43,086 nt of DNA from CAZWCX01 sp964632945 (GTDB lineage: Bacteria; Planctomycetota; MHYJ01; WSZJ01; CAZWCX01), in NCBI GenBank assembly GCA_964632945.1, contig CAZWCX010000057.1:1-43086 (forward strand). Reading direction: 5' to 3'. Positions 25,419 to 33,795 of the stretch are shown piece by piece. A program made the position numbers and the translations under genes. Below the pieces are notes generated by a model that searched no databases, was not told where the DNA came from, and saw nothing but the letters and a program-made list of their open reading frames with translations. The number at the start of each line of letters is the position of its first letter. Within the stretch, counting starts at the first letter, position 1.

Positions 25419-25952
25419 CTAGGCTTCCACCTGGCAGGGACAGGTCTGCCCGTGCATGCGCACGATGCACTGTTTGGCGTAGTAGGCGCCGCACCCCATG
25501 CAAGGATTGCCCGCCACCGCGCGTTCGCGCAGCAGGAGGGCGATCGCCTCTTCCAGGCCCAGCGTCATGCGCTTCAGGTCGGTGTCGCCGAGCAGCGTCT
25601 TCAGCCGGCGCGCCTTGATCGTCTCGTATTTTCGCACCAGCGAGCGCCCCCGCGCGGTGACGGTGAGCAGTTCGGCCCGGCCGTCCGGACCGTAGCGGGA
25701 GGTCCTGACCAGCTTCTTCTTCTCGAGACGGCTGACCGCCTTGGAGGCGGCCGCGTAAGAGGCGTTCAGGAAGCGCGCCACGTCCTTCACCAGGCTGGGG
25801 ATTGGGCGCAGCAGGAATTTGAGGATGTTGAGTTGGTCGAACGTGACCGCATCGTCCGCGGCGACGCGCAGGTACCCGGCCTCGAGCACCTGTTCCACGA
25901 GTCGGGCCAGGACGTGGGCGTCGCGGAGGAACCGATTCAAATCTTCGCTCAT
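25419..25952 (-). CDS. MarR-family regulator with C-terminal cysteine cluster
   Basis: 177 aa. The winged-helix core is clear: FDQLNILKFL, SLVKDVARFLNASYAAASKAVSRLEKKKLVRTSRY (recognition helix about 66-85), then the wing DGRAELLTVTARGRSLV and a dimerisation helix. After the usual MarR end comes an extra tail with five cysteines: C151, C154, C162, C171 and C173 (pattern C-x2-C-x7-C-x8-C-x-C), also with H167. This suggests a bound metal or Fe-S centre, or a redox switch. Its DNA targets are unknown; the PDZ gene 115 bp downstream on the same strand is the nearest. There is no ribosome site: a -10 box lies 6 nt before the ATG, so the mRNA is probably leaderless. Confidence 0.88.
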   Translation of the reverse strand: MSEDLNRFLRDAHVLARLVEQVLEAGYLRVAADDAVTFDQLNILKFLLRPIPSLVKDVARFLNASYAAASKAVSRLEKKKLVRTSRYGPDGRAELLTVTARGRSLVRKYETIKARRLKTLLGDTDLKRMTLGLEEAIALLLRERAVAGNPCMGCGAYYAKQCIVRMHGQTCPCQVEA

Positions 25953-25958
25953 GCGGCC

Positions 25959-25986
25959 ATTCTAGCGGTCCGGTCGGGCCGCGCAA
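25959..25986 (-). promoter_or_regulatory. Leaderless promoter of the MarR-type gene
   Basis: On the minus strand: TTGCGC (25986-25981), 16-bp spacer, TAGAAT (25964-25959), 6 nt, then the ATG at 25952. Same layout as the kinase B promoter. Confidence 0.5.
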
Positions 25987-26052
25987 GCCTTTCCGCCCCC
26001 CCCGGTGCGTAACCAGGTTCAGCGGATGGAGGAGGGGGAGGGCGGACGAGGG

Positions 26053-26081
26053 TTGCAGGAACGGGCGGGAAAGGCTATCGA
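26053..26081 (+). promoter_or_regulatory. Promoter of the papain-like gene
   Basis: TTGCAG (26053-26058), 17-bp spacer, TATCGA (26076-26081, within GCTATCGAT). The ATG at 26142 lies 60 nt beyond the box, and no Shine-Dalgarno site is visible in the leader. Confidence 0.45.
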
Positions 26082-26141
26082 TGCGGGAGTGGCGGGCCGC
26101 GCGGCCCCCCGGCGCCCCCAAGGCCGTGTTCGCGGTTGTCC

Positions 26142-27245
26142 ATGAAACCCGACCCACCACCCGCCACGCCCCGGACCCGTTCGCTCCGACGACGGATCGC
26201 GTGGGCCCTCGCCATCCTCCTGGTCGTTTTCTTCGGCGTGCTCGGGGTCCATCGCTCCACCGCCGTTCTCGACCGTCCGCTCGACACGCTGGTCATGCCC
26301 CCGCTCGCCGCGGACGTCTGGTACCAGGGCCAGGGACTGCCGATCCGAATGGCGCTCCTGCGCGAGGGCAGCCACGACACGCCCGCGGGCCGGGTCACGA
26401 TCCTGCCGGGCGTACTCGAATCGCTGCCGTACAAGAACAACGAGGAAACCGCGGAGTGGGTCGACGAGGTGAATCGCCGCTACCGTCCCGTGCCGGCCTG
26501 GCGGCACCGGCCGGAGCGGCGGCTCGGACACTACAAGTGCATGTCCCTGTCGGCCTCGACCGTGCGTGACTGGCTGCGTCTGCGCGAAGGCCGGGCGATG
26601 GAAAGCTACACCTCCATGCTGAACGGCCGGCCGGAGTCGGGGCTCGACCCCAAGGTGCTCGACAGCCTCTATTTCGCGGCCGCAAAAGACGATCCGGAGC
26701 GGTTCGACCTGACCGGGGAGGACCATTACGATCCGGTGTCGAACATTCCGGTCCCCTGCGGGATGCGGGGATTCGTCAAGCTCCTGGTCGAACCCCCGGC
26801 GGGGGTGCCGGCCCGGGACGTCAACCTTCCCGGGGTCGAATACCCGTGGACTCCCGAAGACCTGCTGCCGGACTTCGAGGCGGTGGAGGTGATTCGCGAC
26901 GTCGTCTTCAACAGCCCGGTCCACGACGTGACGCGGGACACGGCCTACAAGGTGCGCGACGCGATCCGCGAGTACGGCGCGCTCTTCGCGGGGATCCGGG
27001 TGCGCTTCTCCGGCAGCGGCGGCGTGATGAACTACACCCGGGCCGGCGACCTGCCGATCCCGTTTCTGACCGGCCACGCGGTCGTGATCGTGGGCTGGAT
27101 CGAGCAGGCGGGGGATCTCTATTTCGTGTATCGCGAGACGTTCGGGAAGCACGACGAGACGACCTCCCTGGGCGGGCCGGCATACCGGGTCTATCCGGTA
27201 TTCGGGTTCAGCGAAGTGTACGGTTTCCGCAAGCGCAAGGGATGA
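26142..27245 (+). CDS. Membrane-anchored papain-like protein, Asn replaced by Glu
   Basis: 367 aa from the ATG at 26142 (a TTG at 26136 is in frame; neither has a ribosome site). A short basic N-terminus leads to one membrane helix (about 18-37, RIAWALAILLVVFFGVLGV), so the domain should face the periplasm. The fold looks like a C1-type cysteine peptidase: HYKCMSLSASTVRDWL (C133 at the start of a helix, as in CGSCWAFS), VRDAIREYGALFAGIRV (like the papain segment before the His) and FLTGHAVVIVGWIEQAGDLYFVYRETFGK (H312; YRETFG in place of KNSWG). The catalytic Asn is Glu (E332). Papain-like sequences with a changed third residue may still cleave or may only bind. No neighbour suggests a substrate. 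The family assignment rests on motifs alone. Confidence 0.7.
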   Translation: MKPDPPPATPRTRSLRRRIAWALAILLVVFFGVLGVHRSTAVLDRPLDTLVMPPLAADVWYQGQGLPIRMALLREGSHDTPAGRVTILPGVLESLPYKNNEETAEWVDEVNRRYRPVPAWRHRPERRLGHYKCMSLSASTVRDWLRLREGRAMESYTSMLNGRPESGLDPKVLDSLYFAAAKDDPERFDLTGEDHYDPVSNIPVPCGMRGFVKLLVEPPAGVPARDVNLPGVEYPWTPEDLLPDFEAVEVIRDVVFNSPVHDVTRDTAYKVRDAIREYGALFAGIRVRFSGSGGVMNYTRAGDLPIPFLTGHAVVIVGWIEQAGDLYFVYRETFGKHDETTSLGGPAYRVYPVFGFSEVYGFRKRKG

Positions 27246-27266
27246 GCGGGGGGGGCGACCAACAGC

Positions 27267-27351
27267 AGTCCGGAAATCGCCCCTTGCAGGGTACCCGGGG
27301 GACCAGCCCCACCGCCGAAGGGCTGGATCGACAAGGGGTAGTTTCCGAACT
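27267..27351. repeat. Imperfect inverted-repeat element, folds into a long stem
   Basis: The outer arms 27267-27286 and 27332-27351 match as inverted repeats at 16 of 20 positions (AGTCCGGAAATCGCCCCTTG and, reversed, AGTTCGGAAACTACCCCTTG). Inside them lies a perfect 7-bp hairpin (27303-27309 with 27320-27326). The whole can fold as one branched stem. It sits between the papain-like gene and a truncated frame; the left end also holds a 7-bp hairpin (27252-27258 with 27277-27283) that could terminate the upstream gene. Confidence 0.65.
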
Positions 27352-27363
27352 CCGATTGGTTAC

Positions 27364-27540
27364 GTGAAGAACGGCGTGGTCGTGGTCGCCGGCTCGATGG
27401 ACTTCACCGGCTCCGTGAAAGACTTCCTCGTGATCGTCCGCGCCGGCAGTGCGGCCACGGCGTATGCCAAGGACTCGCGGATCGTGACCGGCGCTGAGGG
27501 GAAGAACCGCTGCGCCTCCGTGAAGGGCTGGCGTCGGTGA
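27364..27540 (+). pseudogene. Probable 3' remnant of a beta-repeat protein gene
   Basis: A 58-codon frame from GTG 27364 (the frame stays open upstream through the inverted-repeat element) to TGA 27540. The product has a repeated strand pattern: NGVVVVAGSMDFTG and KDFLVIVRAGSAAT, followed by DSRIVTGAEG. This is like the tail of a longer secreted beta-solenoid protein. No ribosome site or promoter precedes it, and the inverted-repeat element ends 12 bp before the GTG, so I think the 5' part was lost. Its stop overlaps the next start (GTGA), an arrangement expected in a once-functional operon. It could instead be a short real gene; I cannot exclude that. Confidence 0.4.
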
Positions 27541-27914
27541 CCGAACTCCATCGCATCCTCGGCGACTCCGGCTTCGAAATCTCGATGGCCGGTAGCGGTC
27601 TGCGTGTCCGCGTGGCCCGAGCGTGCCCCGTATCGGAGCGCGCGGCGTGGGTGGAATGCGCCCGCGCGGTGGCGCGTTCGATCTTCGCCGCCCTCGGCTG
27701 TCCTGTGTGCGAGGATCCGGGAATCCGGTTCGTGACCCCGGAGGTCCACCCCGCCGACTCCGGTGATTGTCAGGTGTGCGGGGAGCGCCTCGAAAGCGAT
27801 AGAGTAGCCTGCGCGCGCTGCGCGACCCCGCACCACGCCGAGTGCTGGAAGTATGCCGGCGGTTGCTCGACCTTCGCCGGTGGGGGCCAGGAGTGCCGGA
27901 GCGGAACCACGTAA
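27537..27914 (+). CDS. Prokaryotic RING-finger protein
   Basis: 125 aa from the GTG at 27537, overlapping the upstream frame's stop by 4 bases. The N-terminal half is a basic alpha-beta region (VTELHRILGDSGFEISMAGS, then CPVCED at 55-60). The C-terminal half is a cysteine/histidine array: C78, C81, C92, C95, H99, H100, C103, C110, C120 in DCQVCGERLESDRVACARC and TPHHAECWKYAGGCSTF. This is the 'prokaryotic RING finger' pattern known mainly from planctomycete-like and related bacteria, where it binds zinc; a ubiquitin-like role is not shown. No ribosome site of its own, so expression depends on the upstream frame. It is convergent with the porin gene; the 271-bp gap after it shows nothing. Confidence 0.75.
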   Translation: MTELHRILGDSGFEISMAGSGLRVRVARACPVSERAAWVECARAVARSIFAALGCPVCEDPGIRFVTPEVHPADSGDCQVCGERLESDRVACARCATPHHAECWKYAGGCSTFAGGGQECRSGTT

Positions 27915-28185
27915 ACGCAATCGCCTGGGCCGCGTCGCGGTTCACGGCCGGCTCGGAGCCTGGAGGGGTCGGACGTCACATCGATCCAGCCGCGGCTGCG
28001 GCCGGTCGCTCGGCAACTGCCGGACGAGAAGCGGGGCGGCGCGTCCCCCGGGGGCACGACCGACGCCTTGCGCGCGCCGGAATCCCGGCGACCCCTCTCC
28101 GGCGAGTCGCTCCGACCGTGCACACGGGCCCCGGATCCCCGGTGGCTCCCGTGCTTCCGGCCGTCCGGAAACTGCGCCCGGTGAA

Positions 28186-29877
28186 TCAGAACCGCAGCCG
28201 CGTATCCACCGTGAGCAGCCAGAATTCCTCGCCGTCCGGAACTGCGAAGCCGTCCCGCTCGCCGACGTCCGGTCCGCCCGCACTGCCGGTCCGGGCGTCG
28301 GAGTCGTCCCCGTGCAGGAAGCCGTCCTCGTCCGCGAAAAGCCACGCGAAGCCGACCGCGAAATCCAGGCTCTCCGTGTAGTTCCAGGTCAGCTGCACGT
28401 CCCACTCCAGGCCCAGTTCCTCGTCGGCGCCTTCGAACAGGCCGTTGGCCCCGGGGTTGATTCCGCGGCGCGAGGGCAGATGGGCCAGCTCCGCCCAGGC
28501 CAGGGTGGTCCGGACGTGGAAATCGTCCTGCCGGTCCAGGCTGGCGGTGAACCCCATGTCTCCCTGGATCTTCCAGTAGTTGCTGTCGATGTCCAGCCCG
28601 AAGTGGTTCTCCTCCAGGATCATCGTGGCGTCGTTGTCCTCGTACGACACGAAATCGTGATTGGTGTCCGGCGTGATCGTGGTCCCGTTCGTGGAGATGT
28701 TGCCGTCGTCGCCGGAGACGTAGGTGAAGCTCAGGTCGATCCAGGGCTTCAGCTCATGGTCGAACGTGTACATGAGGCCGACGATCCCGGCGTAGGCTTC
28801 GTGGTCGATCTCCTGGGAATCGTTGGCGATGCCGGGGAATCCTTCGACGGAGACCTGACCGTACTGCCCCCACTGGCCGTAGACCTCGAGGTACACCTCG
28901 AGCGCGGGATCGAGGTAGTAGTCGATGCCGAGGCCGACGGTGTGCGCGGCGAAGTGGCCGTCGTCGCCGTAGATGCCGGCATAGATGAAATTGAACAGGC
29001 TCTTTTCGTCGAGATTGTAGTCGACGTTGAGGCCGATGACGTATTCGTCCCACCGGTCGTCCTGGACGTCGGCGACCGAGCCGGCCAGCCCGCTTGCGGA
29101 AGTCTCGAGGACGTGGAAGTAGAAGAGGTCGACGAACAGGTTGTCGTCGAGATGGTAGGTCCATTTCAGGCCGCCGGCCTCGCGCGCCTGGTCGCGATAG
29201 ATCCCGGGGTCGAACGGGAAGTGGATGTTGGCCAGGAACCCGATCTGCTCGAACCCGTAGTAGGCCGCGCCCGCAAAGGTCTCCGCGAGCGGCGCGGCGT
29301 AGGCGAGTTCGGCTTCGCGTACGTCCATGAAGAAGGCGTTGCCCCGGCCGCGCAGGTCGTACCGGTGATCCTGGATGCCGAGCTTGAACGACAACTGCTG
29401 CCAGAGGAATTCCTTCACTTCGATGTACGCCTGCCCCAGGCGGACGCCGAACTCGTTCTGCGCGCCGACGAGGCCGGTGTTGGTTTGCGTGCCTTCCGCG
29501 AGGACGCCCACGCCTTGGACGATCCGATCCTGGAGGACGCGGTTCTCGAGCTCCAGGACCGCGTTCACTTTCTCCGCCAGTTCGACGTCGAGTCGAAGCG
29601 CGAAATGGAGCTGGAGGAAGTTGTCGGATTCCGCCGCCTTTTCGCCGTCGGAAACCCCCGGCGGCCCGAAGACGCGGGCCCGCTGGTACTCGTTCTCCAG
29701 GACGTCGTTGATCCCCTCGCTGCGGTGCACGAAGGTGAAGTCGAGCGACCCGCTGATCGTGATCGCGCGCGCGCTCGCGGCGTCCCCACCGGTCTTGACC
29801 TGGGCCTCGACGGCGGTCTGCGCCGCGGAAAGGAAGGCAAGCCCGAGAAGCGCCAGACCGATACGGTTCCGCATCAT
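28186..29877 (-). CDS. Outer-membrane beta-barrel, alginate-export/porin-like
   Basis: 563 aa. ATG at 29877 (a second follows at once) behind GGGAGGG; signal peptide about 1-25 (IGLALLGLAFLSAAQTAVEAQ). The body is alternating aromatic strands and acidic turns (ISGSLDFTFVHRSEG, FLQLHFALRLDVELAEKVNA, LDDNLFVDLFYFHVLETSA, FWLLTVDTRLRF) and ends in Phe, the mark of barrels inserted by BamA. The order of strands, with an early 'ELEN' segment and repeated YxLD turns, recalls the alginate-export porin group. It may pass sugars or acidic polymers; the substrate is not evident. The high Asp content of the loops suggests calcium binding. A possible but weak -10 (TACAGT) lies about 75 bp upstream. It is strong evidence for a Gram-negative envelope. 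Confidence 0.85.
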   Translation of the reverse strand: MMRNRIGLALLGLAFLSAAQTAVEAQVKTGGDAASARAITISGSLDFTFVHRSEGINDVLENEYQRARVFGPPGVSDGEKAAESDNFLQLHFALRLDVELAEKVNAVLELENRVLQDRIVQGVGVLAEGTQTNTGLVGAQNEFGVRLGQAYIEVKEFLWQQLSFKLGIQDHRYDLRGRGNAFFMDVREAELAYAAPLAETFAGAAYYGFEQIGFLANIHFPFDPGIYRDQAREAGGLKWTYHLDDNLFVDLFYFHVLETSASGLAGSVADVQDDRWDEYVIGLNVDYNLDEKSLFNFIYAGIYGDDGHFAAHTVGLGIDYYLDPALEVYLEVYGQWGQYGQVSVEGFPGIANDSQEIDHEAYAGIVGLMYTFDHELKPWIDLSFTYVSGDDGNISTNGTTITPDTNHDFVSYEDNDATMILEENHFGLDIDSNYWKIQGDMGFTASLDRQDDFHVRTTLAWAELAHLPSRRGINPGANGLFEGADEELGLEWDVQLTWNYTESLDFAVGFAWLFADEDGFLHGDDSDARTGSAGGPDVGERDGFAVPDGEEFWLLTVDTRLRF

Positions 29878-30066
29878 TCCCTCCCATCCAGCATCAAGGG
29901 CGGCCCCTTCGGCCGCGCCCGCGATGAACCAGGCGGGACTGTACCCAGGGAGGCCGAGGAACACCACCATTACTTCCCGTTCCGGCAGGCGAGGGATCCC
30001 GGCCTGGAGCGGGGGGCGCGGACCCGGGGGGAGAGGACCGGCGAGGATCACGCGGCCCCCGGCCAA

Positions 30067-33000
30067 TCACTTTCCCCAGCGGGCCAGCAGGTCTTTCCAG
30101 CGGGGGTCGTCCTTCCACGCCTGCAGCCCGGGTTCGGATCGGAGACGGTCGAAGTCGTGCCATCCCGTTTCTCGCGCCCGCTCGAGGTGGAGAAAGACGA
30201 GTCCGAGCAGCCGGTCCCGTTCCTCCGCCGGGACCTCCCGGACCGCGGCCGAGCCGGATTCCTGTCCGAGTGCCTGGAGCGACAGCAGGACCGCGTAGTA
30301 GTAGTGGGTGGAGGCGCGTTCGCTGGAGACGACCTGGATCCCCGCCTGTTCCTCCTTCTCCGCCGGGGACTGCCGTTCCCAGAGTTCCAGTGCCTCCCGG
30401 AGATGCTCGCGCGCCCGGACGTAGGCATTCTCGGCAACGGCGGTCCAGCCGAGGCGTGCGGCCTCTTTCCACGGTCGCGGAGTGTTCAGCTCGATCGCCT
30501 GCCGTTTCAACGCGGTGACGTGTTCGATCTGGTCCTGTGCCCATGCCTGCTGCTGGGGAAAGCACTGGGCATGGCGGGCGAAGACGGCGAGGGATTCGTC
30601 GTACCGTTCGGCGAGGGCGAGGACCATGCCGAGCGGGCGGAGGCAATCCGCATCGCCGGCGCGGACTGCGGTTTCGAACGAGTCGATCGCCCGGTTCAGG
30701 TTCTCCCGGATGCCGGTGCCGAGTCGGTCCGCGATCCCGGCCTGGGCGAAGTACACCTCCCCCTGCACGGTATGGGCCTTGGCGAGGTTGGGCTGCCGTT
30801 CGAGCGCGGCCGCGGCGTCGGCCAGGGCCCGCGCGTACGGGTCCGCCGGGTCCTGGCCGTGGCGCTCGCACAGTTTCCCTTGCGCGAGTCGCACGAAAGC
30901 GCGATTCACGACCGGGGCCGGGTCGCCCGAATCCAGTTCGATCGCCCGCGTCAGGTCGGCGAGCGAGCGCTCGTACGCGGCGGAAGGATCCTCATTGCGG
31001 TCAAACTCTCCGAGGCCGATGCGGTAGTGGAGGATCCCGCGCGCGTGATGGACGGAAGGGTTGTCCGGGGCGAGGGCGACGGCGGCATCCAGGTCGAGGA
31101 GGGAGCGCGAGTACGATTCCCGGGCGCCCTCGCTGGACCGCGGCAGGGCATACCCCCCGTCCCGATGGAACACCCCGCGCGCGTGCCGGGCCAGGACGCT
31201 CTCCGGCTCGAGGCGGACGGCTTCGTCCAGGTCGGCGAGGGCCAGGGTGCGATGCTCGCGCTTCGCCGCGGAGTCGATCGGATCGAGTTCCGCGAGGAGG
31301 GTGCGGGTGTTCGCGCGCCGCACGCGCGGGTCTGCCTTCTCCGGGGCGAGGGCGATCGCCCGATCCGCGGCTCGCACCGCTTCCAGGGCCGACGGGCGCG
31401 CGTCCGCCCCGAACTGGCGCTCTGCTTCCGCCCGTGCGGCCGCGGCCTCGGTCCAGTTGAGATGGGCCTCGACGTCGCCGGGAGATGCGCGGGCGATTTT
31501 CTCGTACAGCGAGGCCGCGGTGCGCAATTCCTCGCGCAGGTCGACCCCGCGGGTGTGCTCGTTCCGGGAGAGGGAGTAGAGGGCATGGGCAAGGGTATGC
31601 GTGGTGTACGAATCCTCGGGATCGAGCTTCAGCGCGGTTCGGCCGTCGAGAATCGACTGGCGGAAGGCGGGGCGCGGATCCCGCCCCCACCTCTTGTGGA
31701 TGATCCCGAGGAGGTAGTGAATGGTCGCGCGATATCCCACGAGGTGCGCGATCGGTTCCCGCAGGCAAAGGGCGCGGTCGACGTCGGCGGCGGCGTGGCG
31801 AAGGTCCTCAGCGCCGTCCTCGTTGCGGACATGCTTGGCGAGCGCCACTCCCACGCGTGCATACGCACGGCGCATCCACGACACGAAATCGGCCGGCCAC
31901 GCCTCCACCGCGCGGCTCGCTTCCGCCTCCGCTTCCGGGAACCGTTCGAGGCGGAACAGACAGAAAGCGCGGATCCGGAAGGCCTCGGGTCGATCGATGC
32001 CGGCGAGATAGGCGAGGGCGAGGGTAGGTCCGTCTTCGAGGTTTCCGTGGAGGGCGGCGGTCGCCCGTCCGAGCGCCAGGTCCTCCGCACCGAGGGTCCG
32101 ATCGTCGGTCGCGAGGGTCGCCATGCGTTCGAGGTCGGCCAGCCCGCGGGTTCTCCACTCGACCTCGGATTCCGACTCCGCCGGCGGGGGGGCGAACCGA
32201 ATGCCTTCGTCCCCCATCCGGGAACTGGGGAGCCCCCGCGAGTCGGCGTATTTCTGGAGCGTGTACATGCCGCGGAGATACCAGACGAGGGGGGAATCGG
32301 GAGCCAGCGCGCAGCCGCGATCCAAGTCGGCTTCGGCGTCGGCGGCGTGACCGAGCAAGCCGTGGATCCGCCCGCGCCAGGAGTGGGCGGGACCGAAATC
32401 GGGATCGGCCTCGAGCAGGGCCTCGAGGACTTTGAGCGGTTGGCGGGCGAGCGCCTCCCGGCCGGCCGGGCTCATCTCAATGGTCATGAGCGTGGTTTGC
32501 AGGTCGTGGACGGTTGCGCCGATTTCCTGGTGGATCCGCATGACCCGCACGGCCGCGGCCCGGCGCGCGAGCCCGCCCCAGGCCAGGGCGACCAGGATGC
32601 CGAGCGCGGCGACCACCACGATCGTCCCCGTGCGGTGGCGCTGGAGGGTGCGCCGGAGCCGCGCCGGCCCGCTCAGGGGGCGCGCGGCCACCGGTTCCCC
32701 GGCGAGCCATGCCCGCAGCTCCCCCGCCAGGACCCCCGCGTTCGGGTAGCGCTTGCGGACGCTCTTCTCCAGCGCCCGCAGACAGATCGCCTCCAGTTCC
32801 GCAGGCACGTGCGGATGGCGGCTGCGCGGCGGGACCGGATCCTCCCCGAGGACGGCGGCGAGCAGGTCGACCATGTTCTTCCCCGTGAAGGGACGGCGGC
32901 CGGTCAGGATCTCGTACAGGATCACCCCCAAGGCCCAAACGTCCGTCACCGGACCGACTTTTCCCCCGTCGGCGTCCGCCTGCTCCGGACTCATGTACGC

Positions 33001-33690
33001 GGGCGTGCCGACCACCGCGCCCTGGACCGTCAGGGCCTCGCGAACCGCTCGCTTCGCGCCGCCGTCCTCGAGCAGGACCTCTTTCGCCAGCCCGAAGTCC
33101 ATCACGCGAGGTCGTCCGTCGGCGTCCAGGACCACATTTCCGGGCTTGAGGTCGCGATGGATGATCCCCATGCGGTGCGCGTGCCCGACCGCTTCGGCGA
33201 CTTCGGCCAGGTGCTGGATCTCCTCGCGAAGCCGCGCCAGGCTCGCCCGTGAACCCGTCTCCTTCTCCGGCTGCGTGGCGCGAAGGTACTCGGCGAAGCT
33301 CCGCCCCTCCACGTACTCCATCGTCAGGTAACAGCTGCCGTCCATCTCCCCGCTGTCGTGGATGCCGACGATTCCCGGGTGATGGAGCCGCGCGGCCAAC
33401 TGCGCCTCGCGGAGGAAGCGCTGGACCTGGACGCCTCCCTCGGACGGGTCCCCCTTGATCCGCTTGAGGGCGACGATGCGGCCGAGGCGCGTGTCCTCGA
33501 CTTTCCAGACCACGCCCATGCCCCCTTCGCCGAGCTTGGCGAGGAACCGATAGCGTTCGGCGGCAGGGCCCTCGGCGGGCATCGACGGACGTCCGGCGCG
33601 CACGACCGGAGTCGCCGCCGGCCCATCGGGCTGGACCGAACCGGTGGCGTCGGGGGAGAGCGATCGGGTGGCGTCTTCGTCTTGCGACAT
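30067..33690 (-). CDS. Ser/Thr protein kinase D with membrane segment and long TPR tail
   Basis: 1207 aa from the ATG at 33690, placed by the promoter 76 bp upstream and the N-terminus (a Ser/Thr/Asp-rich leader of 45 residues before the kinase). Kinase domain about 47-310: GEGGMGVVW, K76 in VALKRI, HRDLKPGNVV (H178, D180, K182, N185), DFG (D198) and SPEQA: a complete active site. A basic stretch and one membrane helix (about 352-373, IVVVAALGILVALAWGGLA) lead to about 800 residues of TPR-like repeats, which would lie outside the cytoplasm. The C-terminus (FLHLERARETGWHDF...RWGK) resembles that of kinase A, while the N-terminal zinc ribbon of A is missing. This is a PknB/Stk-type sensor kinase; its ligand is unknown. 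The ribosome site is weak. Confidence 0.93.
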   Translation of the reverse strand: MSQDEDATRSLSPDATGSVQPDGPAATPVVRAGRPSMPAEGPAAERYRFLAKLGEGGMGVVWKVEDTRLGRIVALKRIKGDPSEGGVQVQRFLREAQLAARLHHPGIVGIHDSGEMDGSCYLTMEYVEGRSFAEYLRATQPEKETGSRASLARLREEIQHLAEVAEAVGHAHRMGIIHRDLKPGNVVLDADGRPRVMDFGLAKEVLLEDGGAKRAVREALTVQGAVVGTPAYMSPEQADADGGKVGPVTDVWALGVILYEILTGRRPFTGKNMVDLLAAVLGEDPVPPRSRHPHVPAELEAICLRALEKSVRKRYPNAGVLAGELRAWLAGEPVAARPLSGPARLRRTLQRHRTGTIVVVAALGILVALAWGGLARRAAAVRVMRIHQEIGATVHDLQTTLMTIEMSPAGREALARQPLKVLEALLEADPDFGPAHSWRGRIHGLLGHAADAEADLDRGCALAPDSPLVWYLRGMYTLQKYADSRGLPSSRMGDEGIRFAPPPAESESEVEWRTRGLADLERMATLATDDRTLGAEDLALGRATAALHGNLEDGPTLALAYLAGIDRPEAFRIRAFCLFRLERFPEAEAEASRAVEAWPADFVSWMRRAYARVGVALAKHVRNEDGAEDLRHAAADVDRALCLREPIAHLVGYRATIHYLLGIIHKRWGRDPRPAFRQSILDGRTALKLDPEDSYTTHTLAHALYSLSRNEHTRGVDLREELRTAASLYEKIARASPGDVEAHLNWTEAAAARAEAERQFGADARPSALEAVRAADRAIALAPEKADPRVRRANTRTLLAELDPIDSAAKREHRTLALADLDEAVRLEPESVLARHARGVFHRDGGYALPRSSEGARESYSRSLLDLDAAVALAPDNPSVHHARGILHYRIGLGEFDRNEDPSAAYERSLADLTRAIELDSGDPAPVVNRAFVRLAQGKLCERHGQDPADPYARALADAAAALERQPNLAKAHTVQGEVYFAQAGIADRLGTGIRENLNRAIDSFETAVRAGDADCLRPLGMVLALAERYDESLAVFARHAQCFPQQQAWAQDQIEHVTALKRQAIELNTPRPWKEAARLGWTAVAENAYVRAREHLREALELWERQSPAEKEEQAGIQVVSSERASTHYYYAVLLSLQALGQESGSAAVREVPAEERDRLLGLVFLHLERARETGWHDFDRLRSEPGLQAWKDDPRWKDLLARWGK

Positions 33691-33765
33691 GTTCCGCCCG
33701 GCTGCGACGGGTGGGGGTACCGGCCCGTCGGGGAATGGGGATCGGACTCGGCGATCGTGCGGTCG

Positions 33766-33795
33766 AGTGTAACAGCGGTCGCGTCGGAGGGTCAA
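33766..33795 (-). promoter_or_regulatory. Promoter of kinase D
   Basis: On the minus strand: TTGACC (33795-33790), 18-bp spacer, TACACT (33771-33766). Leader of about 70 nt. Confidence 0.55.

Noticed and set aside
27853..33252. A 1799-codon plus-strand frame spanning the porin and kinase D genes
   Set aside because: It crosses two real minus-strand genes and has no recognisable domain.
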